Under the pieces are notes generated by a model. The model ran no database searches, was not told where the DNA came from, and saw only the letters and a list, made by a program, of their open reading frames with translations. DNA of 64,000 bases, from the NCBI GenBank assembly GCA_008711295.1, contig VUYV01000088.1:1330096-1394095 (forward strand). The letters are read 5' to 3'. The DNA is from Anarhynchus alexandrinus (lineage: Eukaryota; Chordata; Aves; Charadriiformes; Charadriidae). A program made the position numbers and the translations under genes. Below, in pieces: positions 1-13,300 of the stretch. Positions within the stretch are counted from its first letter, which is position 1. The number at the start of each line of letters is the position of its first letter.

Positions 1-1470
1 CTAAAGAAATTAAGCTTACATGACCACACTGTCTGCTATATGCTATACCCGCCTAATAACTTTTGAATCCATTAGCCAGTTTCAACATTTGTCATAGGAA
101 TTGAGCCCTGGAGGATAATAAGAATCCTACACCTTCAGCAAAATCAGAAGCTTGGCCAAGGAGAAAGGCCCAAATTAGTGTTCCACTGCCAGGACGTCTT
201 CAGAAAGAGCTCAGCATTGATTTGGACAGTTGACCTGCTGTTAGCCGACCATCCCATGAATCCCGGCTTGCTGACCGGCCCGTACACCACTCAGAAGCAG
301 CTTGTTCATGACGTCTCCTTCACTGCCAGGAGCTAGAGGAAACAGGAGCAATAGGACAACACAGCTGAAAGAGGTAGAGATTGAAGATGCAAATGCAGGC
401 TGAAGGGCCATCTGAAGGTCTAATGGGTACCTGGGCAATAGGCACAATGTAGTAAAACTGGTGAACAGACAAGTGGATATAGGGCAGCGATGCAGAGAAG
501 ACCTGAGTTCATTATTGGTTTTGTTCATACAACAACTTGTTTTAATGTTCGAGAAAAAATATGCTTGAATCATAAAGGTGACATAGGGCTGTTTTGAATG
601 AGTCAGTACACCCTCAGCCTTCTCAGCATCTTCTCCCCTACTTTACCCCCTTTCTTTCCGCATGAAAAAAGGAGATCCATAGTGACTCTGTTACTTTTAC
701 ACATTAACAAATATTCTTTCCTGCCTTTTCTGTCTCCACAAAAGATATATGCCATGGATCCACCTTCGATTTCTGCTCAGCATACCACAGACAAAAAGTT
801 AATACACAAGAGTTACTCTGTTTTGCTTCATTCTCAAAAACTGTACAATTAAACATGGTCGTATTCCTGTAGTCAGAAGGGAAGACGGGAAAGCCAGTAG
901 TAGTATGACCTCATTTGAAATAGCTTGAGGGCTCTTCTAACATAACATTTTTATGAGACCAATGAAAGACTGTTTCTGCTCTGTTATTCATCCTGCGTAT
1001 GTCCATCCCACAGGGTTGACAAGGCATTTGTGGGAATCAGCTGTGTAGAGAATAGAGTAGAGTAGAATAGTAGAGAATTTCCCTCTGCTGGGAGCACTCT
1101 CCACTTGCAGATGAAATGAATTCACTGTACTGCGGAGCGGTGCAAAATGATTAGAGCTGAACCAAGACCTTAACTGACACTCATGATTACGGTATGTCTA
1201 CACTGTAAGAAGATGTGTGATTGCAGTATGTATCAGCATATTCACACTGCCTTTAGTTTAGCCAGTGAAGATACCATGACATGGACCTTGAGGCTGAGTT
1301 TTACAAGTCTGTTTGTTAGAGACGTTTCATTCTTATACAGTTCTTATAGTGTGTGTGCATGTGTGTGCATCTGTGTGCATATATGCATGTATGTATGTGT
1401 GTGTCTATATATATATAAAGGTAGATATTTGTGAGTATTTACATGGAGTAGACCAATCGTAGGAAATTTA
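1..1470. other. Unique AT-rich DNA without a recognisable gene
   Basis: No frame here resembles a known protein. The frames of about 80-110 codons at 241-573 (minus), 598-852 and 1183-1434 (plus) are compositionally random, and the last runs into a TG/TA dinucleotide tract. Intergenic or intronic sequence cannot be told apart from this window. Confidence 0.6.
1349..1417. repeat. Mixed TG/CA/TA alternating purine-pyrimidine tract
   Basis: An imperfect run of TG, TGCA, TGTA and finally TATA dinucleotides. Purine-pyrimidine alternation is nearly unbroken apart from single interruptions. It is a decayed microsatellite with Z-DNA or cruciform potential. It lies about 55 bp left of the 3' end of a minus-strand CR1. 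Confidence 0.8.
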
Positions 1471-1744
1471 ATCATAGAATCGTAGAATTGTTTAGGTTGG
1501 AAAAGATCTTTATGATCATCAAGTCCAACTGTTAACTAAACTTTGCCAAGTCCACCACTAAACCATGTCCCTCAGCACCACATCTACCGGTCTTTTAGAT
1601 ACCTCCAGGGATGGTGATTCCACCACTTCCCTGGGTAGCCTGTTCCAATGTTTGATAACCCTTTTGGTGAAGAATTTTTTCCTAATACCCATTCTAAACC
1701 TTCTCTGGTGCAACCTAAGGCTGTTTCTTCTTGTCCTAGATCCA
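1471..1744 (-). mobile_element. CR1 LINE, 3' tail fragment (CR1-F-like)
   Basis: Read on the minus strand, this is the end of CR1 ORF2 plus the 3' untranslated region. The left edge has the reversed terminal 8-bp reiteration, degraded to atcatagaatcgtagaatt, followed by the conserved ttaggttggaaaagatct block. The minus-strand translation shows the usual C-terminal tail: a basic [15 protein letters not shown] segment, then [17 protein letters not shown]. Similarity stops near 1744, so the copy is strongly 5' truncated. The CCACTACTAAACC-type 3' region is the same as in the copy at 44.26-44.88 kb and differs from the CR1s at 22.7 and 53.5 kb. It has no coding potential of its own. Confidence 0.9.
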
Positions 1745-4700
1745 GGCTTAGGCAATGCATTCAGTTGTCCACTCTGGGAAATTACTGGAAAGGCTCCTGG
1801 CACAGTATTGGCCTGCGAACTATCACTCTTCCAACAGTTCCTAAGCCTTGTACAGGAGTTAATGTGGGTCAAGAACTGTAGCTAAGAGGCAGCTTGCATG
1901 TGTCTGTTCACCCTATCCCCAGTTTTGGAGGCTAATAGAGTATGAACACTGTTAGGATAAGGCAATTGGCCTAATGATAGCAGAACAAGCTCCAACGCTG
2001 TTTTATATAGTATGGGTACAATCAATGACAAGTGGATGGTCATGGTCCCCAAAATGATGAAACAATACCTACCACTGAGCAAACAGACTCTTGGCTACAT
2101 GAGGCACTGGTGCAAATTATATTGTTCTCCTGGTTTCATCCATGTGCATTCAAAGGACTGTCTTACTAGTATTCCCTGTTTGCCTTAGATCCTGGCTGCC
2201 AGATTGCCCTTCTCTGACTTGTCTCTGTGGCAGGGGAATTCATGTAAGGTGCATCAATAACACTTCCAGTAAGCAGCTCAAGGTGGGGGCAGAGAAATTT
2301 AAGTGGATCATCAGTAGATGCAGAAGTGAGTTTGCTGATCATTCTTCAGGGTTTTGTGTAATACTTGTCCCCATAACCAGGCTTTTACAGGGGAAAGTGG
2401 TGGAGAGAGGAATGTTTTTGTAAAGACTCTATGGATGTACAGTGAAAGGACAGCTTTCAAAGTTGATCCTATTCAATAAATGTCATTAATTTCTTATTGC
2501 ACAGAGACAATATACCAGGAAGAATGAAGGAAGGAATTAATTTTGGGAAGAAAGAATATATTTCTATATATATATCTCTGTTATGTGGTAAAGGGAATTC
2601 AGCACCATCCCTTCAAGGGCACTGAGAGTGGTCCTTACTTCTCCCTGAGTAGCTAGGTTGGCAGTCTTCAGACAGGAGCAGCAACACTCTTTGCCAACTG
2701 TCAGTAACAAATTAAAAAAATGACAAATTCAGCTTTAATAGAAACACTTGCACTGGGGAGAGCAAATAGCCAAGGAACATATGTACAAATTTTAAAGCAT
2801 ATGGGCTTCTTGCTCTCCTAGTAATTAATATAATACTGTAAGTGCATTTATGTTCTCTCTTTTTTCTTCCATAAACTGTGTATATAGGAGGCTATTTGGG
2901 ACATAATTAACACTTGCTGCTGTTATACATTATAAAGGACACTTGAAAGACATGTATTAGTAATTGGATACATTAAATACCAGAAAGAGATAATAGAGCA
3001 GTAGGTCCGGAAAAACAAAAACATTGTTAAAGAGCAGATAATAGATCCTTCAAAGTACAAACCACCCACCCAAAACTTATAAGCAAGAAACCAGAAAATT
3101 ACAGGAGATAACTTGACTCAAGCTTTCCCTTGCAAACCATACACCCCAGTATTCTCTTTTAATGCTATGTTTCAGACAGCTACTGAAAAGTGACTACTAT
3201 TTCTAGAGAATCCAGGGACAATCTCTGCTCTGTAAGTGTATCTTACCCACCCTGTGGGTGCAACCATTTAACCTAAACTCAGTAAAAGTAAAAAAAGTGC
3301 CTTGATTCACCTGTGTATTAAATTACTTCATGAAGTGAAAAAATTCATGAGATGATTCTGAGGTGAGAATGATTTGATGAGAAAAATAGCAAGAGATTTC
3401 TATGTAGAGACATCACCCTTTAAACTAAACAGGAGGTGACTTAATGAGAATGAAAAATTAAAGTTTTTAGTCTAAAGAATATTCTTTTAAAGAGAGGATG
3501 GATTTAGTTAAAAAGCAACTGCAGATAGTACTTGCTTTAGGGTTTTTAGTAGCTTGAAATATACAATTTAAAACCCCCAATATTTTTAGTTTAAATCAAA
3601 ATTTTATCTAATTCCAATATTTTTAAAATATTTCCATTGTGAAATCTACTTGTCTGAAAATTTGGGTTTTATTCTTGTCTATTTTCTACACCACCACCCC
3701 CCCTTCCAGTGCAAAATAATGAAGAGGGGTCTTACACTTTCCACACAAAGTTTTCTGGTTTTACTTTCTCTTCACTGCAATTTGCTAATCTTTCCTGAGA
3801 CTAGTAAAAGTCTGGACTATCAGAAGAGAAAATAAGATTTTATAACTCTGACTTTTGCAATGGTCACCTCTGACTATTGGAAGCATTGCACAATATGAGA
3901 CAACCAGTAAATGAAAGAGTTTTGGACTGTCCAAGTTATAACATAATTGTCCATAAAAAGATTTCTCGTTCTCCTTATCTGTAGTGTTTGATATTGGCTT
4001 TCTGTCAGAAATATAATATTGGACTACCTGGACAATATTTGCTGTGGTATAGTAATTCCCATGGCTCTGTATCTTCCTTCAAAGTTCACAGATTCCAGGT
4101 ACACATGCATTTCTCGTAAAAATATAAAAACAGGTTTAAAAATGACTAGCACTGTTTTCTAATAGTAAACCTGAGCGGTGAACCTTTTCGGGGGGGGTAG
4201 TGCGCGCATTGAATAAAGGGTTACCCCAGGATGCTCACAGACAGCAGGGTGCAGGGTGCAGTGCCACAGTTCCCAGACCATGTATTGCAAACGTGAACTT
4301 AGATGTTATTTTGATGTAACAGCATCCAAGTCTATTGAAAAGTATTTGTTTTGTTGTCCACAACCATTCTACTCCCACTTTGTCAAAGACTGAGGGAAAT
4401 AGTTTTCAGTCATCCAGAGTGCAATAGAAATTATGAGGTTTTGGCGAAAAAAATATTTGGAAGAGTACTAACACCAAGTTCACTGAAAATATTCAGAACT
4501 ACAATGCTAATATTTGCACGTCCAAATTCAGTATTTATAGGCTCAGAATATTCTCCAATATTTGCTTAAAACTGACTATTATCACATGCATTCTGCCATT
4601 AAATTCACTTTATATAATATTCACTAAAGGCAAACACTAAGGAAGTAAAAACTCTACTGTGGATAATTCAATTATTTTACTTGAGCGCATACCCACAGAA

Positions 4701-7204
4701 ATATTTCGTAAGTATTCCTTCAATATTGGCACCCGTTGCAATGTCAGTGAATCACATCATCTTTAAGCAGCACCATTAAAGCATCGGCACTTTTTCTGTG
4801 CTAATTTATAATTGTAGTTCTCTTCACTAGGTTGGGTCAGTGCTCAGTTGTCACTCAGGAGCAAACAAGATCCATTATTGCAGCACTCTTAATGAAAAGG
4901 TAAAACTGTTGCACAGATATTCTCAATATAGCAATCAGAAACCACGGCATGTGAGACAGAGTTGTCCTGCTCTTGTCTTGACAGCTGGAATGGAAAATGT
5001 TACCTATGGTTAGGTAGGAGCATAAGTACCTTCTTTTCCTTCTCTAAGAAACAGGCTTTGGATATGGAAAGTCTTGAGATTTCCAAATTAATGAGAAGAA
5101 AATTAACCAACCTTGAAAATAGGAAATGAATATTATTGGGAGAACATAATTGTCTCTTCTGGAAAGAGGTGAAAATTGGAACTAGCAACAATCCAGTGAG
5201 ATCCTTGAGTTGTTTCAGCATTTGCAATCTATAAGGTTGGAGTGGTAAAGTATAAAGAAAAATCTCTGTATGAATTAGTGAAACCAAGTACTCTGAAACT
5301 AAGTCACTCTGCAGAGCTATTGGGGGAAAAATAGTTTTTCCTGATAGGTGGCGAGTTAACGGGCTAGTTGAGCTACATCGTCTCAGAATGTGAAGAAGGT
5401 CTAGAAACTGTAGTTTTGATAAATTAGCAATTTTATTAGAAATAGATTATTTCTTCAAAAACTTCCCAACACTCTGAATAAATGTTCTCTCTGTGAAGAT
5501 CTCTTTTGTGACTCCACTGTTGCTCTAGGGGTGAACAATAAAGCACCTCTTCTCCCTTCAGCCTGCTACTCTTAGTGCTTTTGAATCTCGCCCATGCAGT
5601 GAAAATGGCCTTTTGCCTTCTCTAACTTTCTGCAGTTCATCAACTGACTGTTGCAGCATAATAGGTCCCCCTGCAAAGAAAGGTGCTAGAGAATTTGGGA
5701 CTATAAAGATGGAACCTCCAGACAGTCATTCAAACAGGCTTGCTAAAGACCAAGTCTTTCACGTTACTAGCAAATTACCTGGCATCCCAAGGGGCTCAAT
5801 TTAACAACAGTGATCATCAAGCCAGTTTATTGCTACCTTATCTCTGGAAGTTGAAAAAGCTCTTCCCTCTTTTCTTCTGTGAAACTCTTTAGCTTCACAG
5901 TATCTCGTTTAACAAGCTCAGCTCAACGTGGAATTAGCTATAGATGTGTTTCTTTATTCCTCTCCCCTCTGCCTTCCCCTCGACCTTATTAAGGGGGTAA
6001 AAATTATCCGGGATTAACCACTGCTTCTCAACAAATAAAAATTATAGGAGGAAACTGACTTAATAATTATTTTGCAACATGCCAGTTGCCTTATATGTAT
6101 TTGCTTATCTGCTCTTTTGTGCAGAATTGTGCCTGTATTTACACAAGAATCTCAGTCTTGTGGCTCTCAAAGGTTGGACTTTGAAAAGCTAAATCAGTTC
6201 TGCCATAATTAAGAAATTGAAATAAAACTAAACTGGATCTCACTTCACTAAGGACACAGCAGGTGGCCAGAACACTAGCCACTTCTATCATTTTCTTGAG
6301 AGTGTAATAAATCCTCTAATCTTTTAGACCTATGAGACTGTTCATGCCTTTTCCAGTCAAAACAATTTCTCCTCTAGTTGCTTTTAACATCACCAAACTT
6401 TGCTAGATTTTCATTATATCAAGTATCACCTTGTAGCATTGTCCTTATCCCCCTATTTTTTAAAACCATGAGGAACCCTAGGGTATATGAAATTCAGCAG
6501 AGTAGCATGCATACAATATGCACCTATGATTGGAGGCAGGAACTGCCTTATTTTACTAGCAAAATCAAGTCAGCAGCACAAAAGTAGCACACTCCCAGAC
6601 GTAAGGATAAGAGACCTTCCTCCAGGCTATGGATTATAGCTCATGTATTTGGGTTACATTAGCATTTCACGCTATAGAGGCTTGATTCAGCCATAAATTC
6701 CACCAGTGTAACAGAGGATGAAGGGTCTGAAGCTACAAAAAGTTTCCCCAGCATGGCCTGCACTTCCTCCTCACTGCTCTGGCATGGAGGGATGTGCCAC
6801 AGTTGCAGAAGTACAAGTCACAAACCAAAGGAGTATAGCCCACAGATGTATTTAAATCTATGCCTTCAGCATGGATGTGGCCTCTTTGCAAACACGCACA
6901 CACTCAAAGATTTCCAAACTCTCTACCTCAAGGCTAGGAAAAAATGTTATTAAATGAGCAGGGCTCCATCTATATCACACATTGCTGATACACAGTCCTT
7001 GCTCCTAAATCCTTGAAACAAGGGAAACAGGTTCCTCAGGAATATATTTCCTTTCGTTTCCCCCTCTGGTTTAGCAAAGCGTGCATATTTCAGCCTACAA
7101 GAATAGGATGTCATGTCTTTGCTTTCCTCACATATCTTTCCGTTCCTTTTTCACAACTGAATCAATCTGACCTATGTGTTAGGAGGGGCAGTGCCCAACA
7201 GACA
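1745..7204. other. Unique AT-rich DNA, no gene found
   Basis: About 5.5 kb with only short chance frames. It contains a short TA tract near 2565-2576, a C run near 3698-3705, and a G8 run followed by tgcgcgc near 4190-4206. I saw no recognisable repeat family, exon with splice-site context, or RNA gene. Confidence 0.5.
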
Positions 7205-8421
7205 ATGAAGTTAAACAGTGGTAACTACAACGGCATTACAGTGTTGGTGAATAAGGGAAGGGCAACTGACATCACCTACCTGAACTTGTGCAAAGCTTTT
7301 GACACTGTCCCACACATCATCCTGATCTCTAAATTGGAGAGACATAGATTTGACTGCTGGACCACTCGGTGGATAAGGAATTGGCTGGACGGTCACACTC
7401 AAAGAGTTGCGGTCAGCGGCTTGGTGTCCAAGTGGAGACCAGTGACGAGTGGTGTTCCTCAGGGGCCGGTACTGGGACCGGTACTATTTAACATCTTTGT
7501 TGGTGACATGGACAGTGGGATTGAGTGCACCCTCAGCAAGTTTGCCAACGACACCAAGCTGTGTGGAGCAGTCAACATGCCACCCAGAGGGACCTGGACA
7601 GGCTGGAGATGTGGGCCCATGCCAATCTCATGAAGTTCAACAAGGCCAAGTGCAAGGTCCTGCATGTGGGCTGGGGCAATCCCAAGACCAAATACAGGCT
7701 GGGTGGAGAATGGCTTGAAAGCAGCCCTGAGGAGAAGGTCTTGGGAGCGTTGATGGACGAGAAGCTCAACATGAGCCGGCAACGTGCAATCGCAGCCCAG
7801 AAAGCCAACCCCATCCTGCGCTGCATCAAAAGAAGTGTGGCCAGCAGGTCAAAGGAGGTGATTCTGACCCTCTACTCTGCTCTCGTGAGATGCCACCTGG
7901 AGTACTGTGTCCAGCTCTGGAGTCCCCAACATAAGAAGGACATGGACCTGTTGGTGCAGGTCCAGAGGAGGGTCATGAAGACGATCCGAGGGCTGGAGCA
8001 CCTCTCCTATGAAGACAGGCTGAGAGAGTTGGGGTTGTTCAGCCTGGAGAAGAGAAGGCTCCAGGAAGACCTTATGGGAGCTTTCCAGTATCTGAAGGGC
8101 AACTACAAGAAGTCTGGAGAGGGACTTTTTACAAGGGCATGTAGTGATCGGACTAGGGGTAGTGGCTTCAAACTAGAAAAGGGTAGATTTAGATTGGATG
8201 TCAGGAAGAAATTTTTCACTCTGAGGGTGATGAGGCACTGGAACTGGTTGTGCAGAGAAGGTGTGGAGGCCCCATCCCTGGAGGTGTTCAAGACCAGGCT
8301 GGATGGGGCTTTGAGCAACCTGGTCTAGTGGCAGATGTCCCTGGCCATGGCAGGGGGGTTGGAACTAGATGATCTTTAAGGTCCCTTCCGACTCTAAGCA
8401 TTGTATGGTTCTATGATTCTG
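7205..8421 (+). mobile_element. CR1 LINE, 5'-truncated, about 1.2 kb
   Basis: This plus-strand CR1 retains the reverse transcriptase half of ORF2, the C-terminal tail and the 3' untranslated region. The left boundary is approximate; similarity begins near the segment preceding [19 protein letters not shown]. The right end is the avian 3' motif ttctatgattctg at 8409-8421. The 3' region holds the usual ccatggcaggggggttgg and gatctttaaggtcccttcc blocks. There is no poly-A tail, which is normal for CR1, whose 3' end is an 8-bp reiteration. No target-site duplication could be recognised, also normal for CR1. The ORF is broken and the catalytic box is mutated, so the copy is dead. Confidence 0.95.
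7211..8328 (+). pseudogene. CR1 ORF2 reverse transcriptase remnant
   Basis: CR1 ORF2 normally encodes an apurinic-type endonuclease followed by a reverse transcriptase that primes on nicked DNA. Here the endonuclease is lost. Visible in order: motif A ([10 protein letters not shown], 7277-7306), TSGVPQG with LGPVLFNIF (about 7447-7497), and the catalytic F-A-D-D box changed to F-A-N-D at 7541-7552, so one metal-binding aspartate is replaced. The frame breaks near 7570-7585, where a short stretch before RDLDRLE appears deleted. The second frame then runs to the stop at 8326-8328. It carries [39 protein letters not shown], the [16 protein letters not shown] region and the C-terminal ALSNLV. Frame break plus active-site loss make it inactive. 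Confidence 0.92.
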
Positions 8422-9200
8422 TGTTCTTCACCCTGTACATTTGTGCTTCACTCAACAAGGACTCATGGAGAAAACGAGATTACCGCTGTCCCCTTCCCCT
8501 CCCAACCCCCTACTTATAAAATCTGCACCTGGGATTGCTTTGGCACCGTAACACCATTATTGCATCCTATCCAGCAGGTACTGTGAGATGCTGATTATAA
8601 CATTTGGGATTGCTTCTGTTCCTGTTCTTCCTGCAGGAGGGGGAAATGTTATTTGTAAATGAACACAAGAAGGAGTAATTAACTGTTATATAAACCTAAT
8701 TTCAGCATTGGAAAACATAATAGCAATCTTTATATTCATTTCCTTGTTATCAAGACTTCAGACGGCTGAGATGCATTTGGAGGGTGTGTCTGCAGTGAGG
8801 GGTAGCACAGACAGTCTGCCCCAGAGCCAAGGGTAGTGGAAGCCAAGGAGGCTGTAGCTCTGGGGAGTGCATGAGTAGTGGATTTTTCCTGGGGAAGCTC
8901 AAAGTCGTGGATCCCTAGCCCTAGAGCAGACAATTTTGGCAAGTGTGCCCTGAAGCCAAAGCCCCTGAAAGCTGATACTGGCAGTGAAGCTGACAAGTAA
9001 CATCAAATTCAATGAGCAGCTGCACAGTCTGAAGAACTTTTGATTCATCACAAACTTGAAAAAAAACTTGGATTTACATACAAATTAAAAAAATTAAATA
9101 GATGAAATGACATTTTTTTGAGACTCAGAAACCCTGTGTGAGCCTGTATCTGTTTAATAGATTTGAATGCAGCTTACATCTAATTTTCTGTTCTCTGGAC
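8422..9200. other. Unique spacer between two CR1 copies
   Basis: No recognisable gene or repeat. The minus-strand frame at 8736-8996 has no recognisable domain and no coding signature beyond being open. Confidence 0.5.
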
Positions 9201-9209
9201 TAAACATTT

Positions 9210-10350
9210 GTTTTTTCATCCTTTCCTGATAACTCATCTTTTCGTGATCTTTTATTGTCTTTGTTGATCTCTTTTAGAGTCTACAGAGTTTACCAGCCTG
9301 CTTGTTAATGAGTGGTGCAAATTCTAGAAACTGAACTGGAGCAAGGACCTCGGTAGTTCAAGCAGAATAAAATAATTACCTTTTTAAGTCCTGCATACAA
9401 CTCTGAAATTAGTACACTTCAGAATGATATTCTTTCTTACAAGATTGTATATTTAACCCACGTACAGTCTATAGTTAACTACAACTCCCGTTTTCTATAT
9501 TGATCTGTTTTTGTTTTCCCTTTTTTGGTTTCTTTCTATTTTTCCTTCCTCAGTATACTTCTTTGTAGTTGTCTTTCACAAATTTCTTCTTATTGATTTC
9601 AGACTATTTCTCTAATATATCTTAATCTCTCTGAGTTGCTGTTCTGTCCTCTAAAGTGATATAACCACTCCCAACCTAAAGTCCTTGAACTTTTCATAAG
9701 CATATTCACTACTCTGTCATCCATGTCTCTAATGAAAATATTAAATAATACATGTCCCAGAACTGCCACATGTGAGGCCAATTTGAAAAAGCCTGCTAGT
9801 TAGGCAGAAAACTAGTGATAACTCTGCTCTGAGTATTTTTTCTCTGAACCAGTTCTGCATTTGAGCAAGACTAAATTTCCCAAATTTACTTGTAAGAATG
9901 CCCCATGCATCCACATCAAAAGACTTACATAAGTCAGACTATCAAATATATCGCTTCTCCCATATCCACTTGGCCAGTTAACATGTCAAGAAGGAAATTA
10001 GACTGGCTTGGCATGTTTTGTCAAATCCTGACAAATCCATATTGCCCTTTTCTTAGCACCTTATTATCTACCAGCTGCACAAAAACAGATTAGCAATTTT
10101 GTTTTGGTATCTTTTGGGGTATCAAAATGAGGTCAAATGCTTTTTAAGTCCTTGTGATCTCCCTTCTCCCATTCAGCATTGTATTGTTTGTTTTTCTCCT
10201 GTGGTCTGAATGATCTCTTCTTTATACATTTGTGGAAATTAATTGTTGGTGCTTTTGCTAATATTTTAAACTACTTGAGGCTGTCTTTCAGCTATGGAAA
10301 GCTAACTTATCCAAGTAACTCTGACCTCTTCTTTCCCTTTTTTGGCCTAT
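9210..10350 (-). mobile_element. Ancient CR1-like LINE remnant, antisense
   Basis: This is highly decayed but colinear with a CR1 ORF2 read on the minus strand. The clearest landmarks are a motif A remnant at 9909-9936 (minus strand: DLCKSFDV) and LFNIFIRDMDD at about 9706-9753, in the frame that stays open from 9781 to 9599. Further left come equivalents of the AEKDLGV-type and C-terminal regions. In plus orientation the text tattgatttcagac...ccagaactgccac has the layout typical of antisense CR1 in old sauropsid copies. Many stops and indels are present. It is much older than the copies at 7.2 or 22.7 kb and probably predates modern bird orders. Edges are approximate. Confidence 0.75.
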
Positions 10351-13300
10351 TTTCCTGTTCCATTGATAAAAATCTGAAAAAAATAATATTTACAAGACCT
10401 TTCTTTTAAATAAATTCATTATGAAAACCAACTTATCATTTTTTCAGTGTTGTGTAAGGCTTAAAATTTTCTGCACATTTTAAAATAATACTTTCTTCCT
10501 AATATAATCTAAGAATTTTTGGAAAATATAGCTGTGCTCAGATCAAAAGTCAATGAACTAGAGCTAGAACCAGCACTGGAATTCAGTTGTCTCTGCTGCT
10601 GAATTGTTATAATGCCCATGCTTTTGGCCAGAGCCAACTAGCCAGATAATTTCTGGGTCCAGTTCAGGAGGTAGCACAGGTCAGGGACCATTCCCAAATG
10701 GCAGTGCAGATCTGACCACGTCGCGCTGAAGGCTAAGAGAGTTTAATAGCATGGATGTGACTGGACTGCGCCAATTGGCCTCAGTGTCAGAGAATGATCC
10801 CTGGTACTGTTCAGTATTAGTACAGATCTAGCCTTTATCTCCTCATATTTTCCTTATCCGTCAGATGTTAAGTTAGTTCAATAGGTGTTCTATAGGAGTC
10901 ATGCATGCGTTTTTTATTAACCCATGGATGTTTAATAAGTCCATATCTCACATTCTTCTCTGTTCAGATTCAATGCATTTTTCCCTGATATATAAGGCAA
11001 TACCTTCCCCATTTTTCTTTTCTTTAGTTCCAAGGCAAGCAGTTCCCTTCTCAAGCTGTATACCTTTTACTTAAACTCGGGGAATAAGAATTCCAGTAGT
11101 CTTCCTTGGTGATTTGATGAGCTGGAGACAATGAAAAAATCCAATTAAGGATTCACTATTAATTATTTTTTTTGTTTCAAATAGCAGTAGAAATGTGTTT
11201 CTGAGAAAATTACGCACTTCTTGGATTTGATCTTTTCTTCTTCCTGCAAAATGACAGAAATGAGAGATCAGTATTTGCTAATTATATATAGCTGATTATT
11301 GGAATTTAGTACAATATTTAGCTCTGCACCTTTTCCAGATATTTTATATTAGGCATTCCAGTGCTTTGCTGGCTTGAAGCCTCCTCCCCCCACCTCGAAT
11401 ATCCATGGGGATCAACAAAGGCACAACAGCTCTTTCAAGCACAGCAGATTGAAGGATGGAAGCCTTGGACCAGAAACCATTTCATCAGGTTTAACAATGT
11501 GGTGTATGTAATATGCATGTTCTGGAACCCCTCATTAGAAAAAGATCATGGCCTGTTCAAAGTGGTATGGAGGGAAAAAATGACATCAAAAAAAAAGAAC
11601 CCTAAAGTTTATTTTTTGCACATCCTTATCCACACTGGAATAGATATACTGGAAGGAGAGAAAAAAAGCCAGACTCTCAGTAACTGCTGAGCCATTGAAA
11701 CAGTTTTCACAACATCATAGATAATTACAATTATCCTTCTCTTAGGGACATTGGAGCTGCCAATTTTCTGCAATCGAAAATAAATAAATAATTTGGAACA
11801 GATGTTGACTACTCATCCCAGTTTAATAGAAAGCTTTAGGCAGGCATGTCAGCACTAAACTTGAAAACAGTGATAGAACTTAAAAATATTTCTTTTTTTC
11901 TTTCCTCCTTTTTTGTTTTCCTCTTTCCGTTTTATCTTCCTGGCAGGGTTTCAAGTTTGTCATAGGGTGATTTAGTCCAGTGGAAGAAGAAAACCCAACT
12001 GCTTGACAGTTCTATTTGGATTAGAAATGTAAGGCGGGAGCCTGTTTAGTAACCAGGAGAAATACCAAGTGCCTGTGGGTGGCACTGTAGGTATTTGGTC
12101 ATTAATTATTAACAGAACCAAGCAGTAACTGTTGTGCTCCTCACACATCTGTTTGGTGGAGGTTCTTCAGTCTCTAATCAAAACTGTAGCACAACTGTGA
12201 CACTCGCTGGAAAAAAGATTCACGTGACCCAACAGTTTTTGTTCAGTTCTTTTGGCTAACAAAGGCTACCAATGCATCTAATTGCCTATTTGATATGATA
12301 TGATCAACTGCATCTTGCCTCTGTGGTGATGGTTCTTCTGTTTAGGTCAGGATAAATTCAGTCTATTCTAAAGTGTGTTGGTCTCCATCAGCCTTGGCAT
12401 TGGGATATCACTTACCTTTGCCTGATGCTTTAGCTTTTTTTTTGCTTTTGCTTTTTTTTTGCATGCTTGCTACATGCAGACACTTTCTCTTCCAAATATG
12501 CAATTTCCGAGGAGTAGTGTCATCTTTCTGCTCACTGTTGCTATAAATAAAGCCAAAAAAAGTGCTTAGACTTCTGCTTACAGGTTACAGCTTACAGCCA
12601 AATACAGCTTTTGTTTAATTTTGGTAGGGGTTTTTTTTGGATTTTTTTTTTTTTGGAGGAGAAATTTGGAGACGTAGAATAAAAAGTTCTTTTCCTTTTA
12701 GCCAGACTTTAAATGTTTCACTTCTAGTAGATGCTACAGTTAGGAACTTTGCTATATCATTACCATTTTAGAAATTAAAGTAGGATCCTTTCAGCTTCTG
12801 AAAAATGCCAGACTACTGCCTGTATGTCAAGGCAACCACTACCGAAAATACAAAGCATTTGTCCTATGACCCTTGGCTCAGATCAGCCTACTGCTGGATG
12901 GCTGGGGATGTGTTCCGGGCATTGCTCGCATCTCAGATCTTTCAATTGGGATGCAGCATGAATTAAATTGTGACAGTTTGTTACATGCACTTGGGGGCTA
13001 TGTCTATACCATCAGACTAAATAATGCCCAGTACATCTCTGGGCTTTCCAAGAGTTATCTGTATTATCTATACTTCAACTGTTAAACTGTTAGAACAGTC
13101 TCTGTCTTGGTTTGGGTTTGTCCAATTAGCAATTTCCTAAACAGTCCTTGGGAACAGTACATTTCTAGGCACCATTTCCAACAGGCAGTTCGCATGCAGC
13201 CGCCCTGTTTTCAGAGGCCGAGATAGATGTAGGCTCCTCCGTGCCAGCTGGCCATGAATTTTCCCAAGAATATTTAATTTATTAGTGTAGAGGTAGCCAT

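Noticed and set aside
7013..7204. Upstream part of the open frame that runs into the 7.2-kb CR1 RT
   Set aside because: The frame is open to the left by chance; CR1 similarity only begins near 7205.
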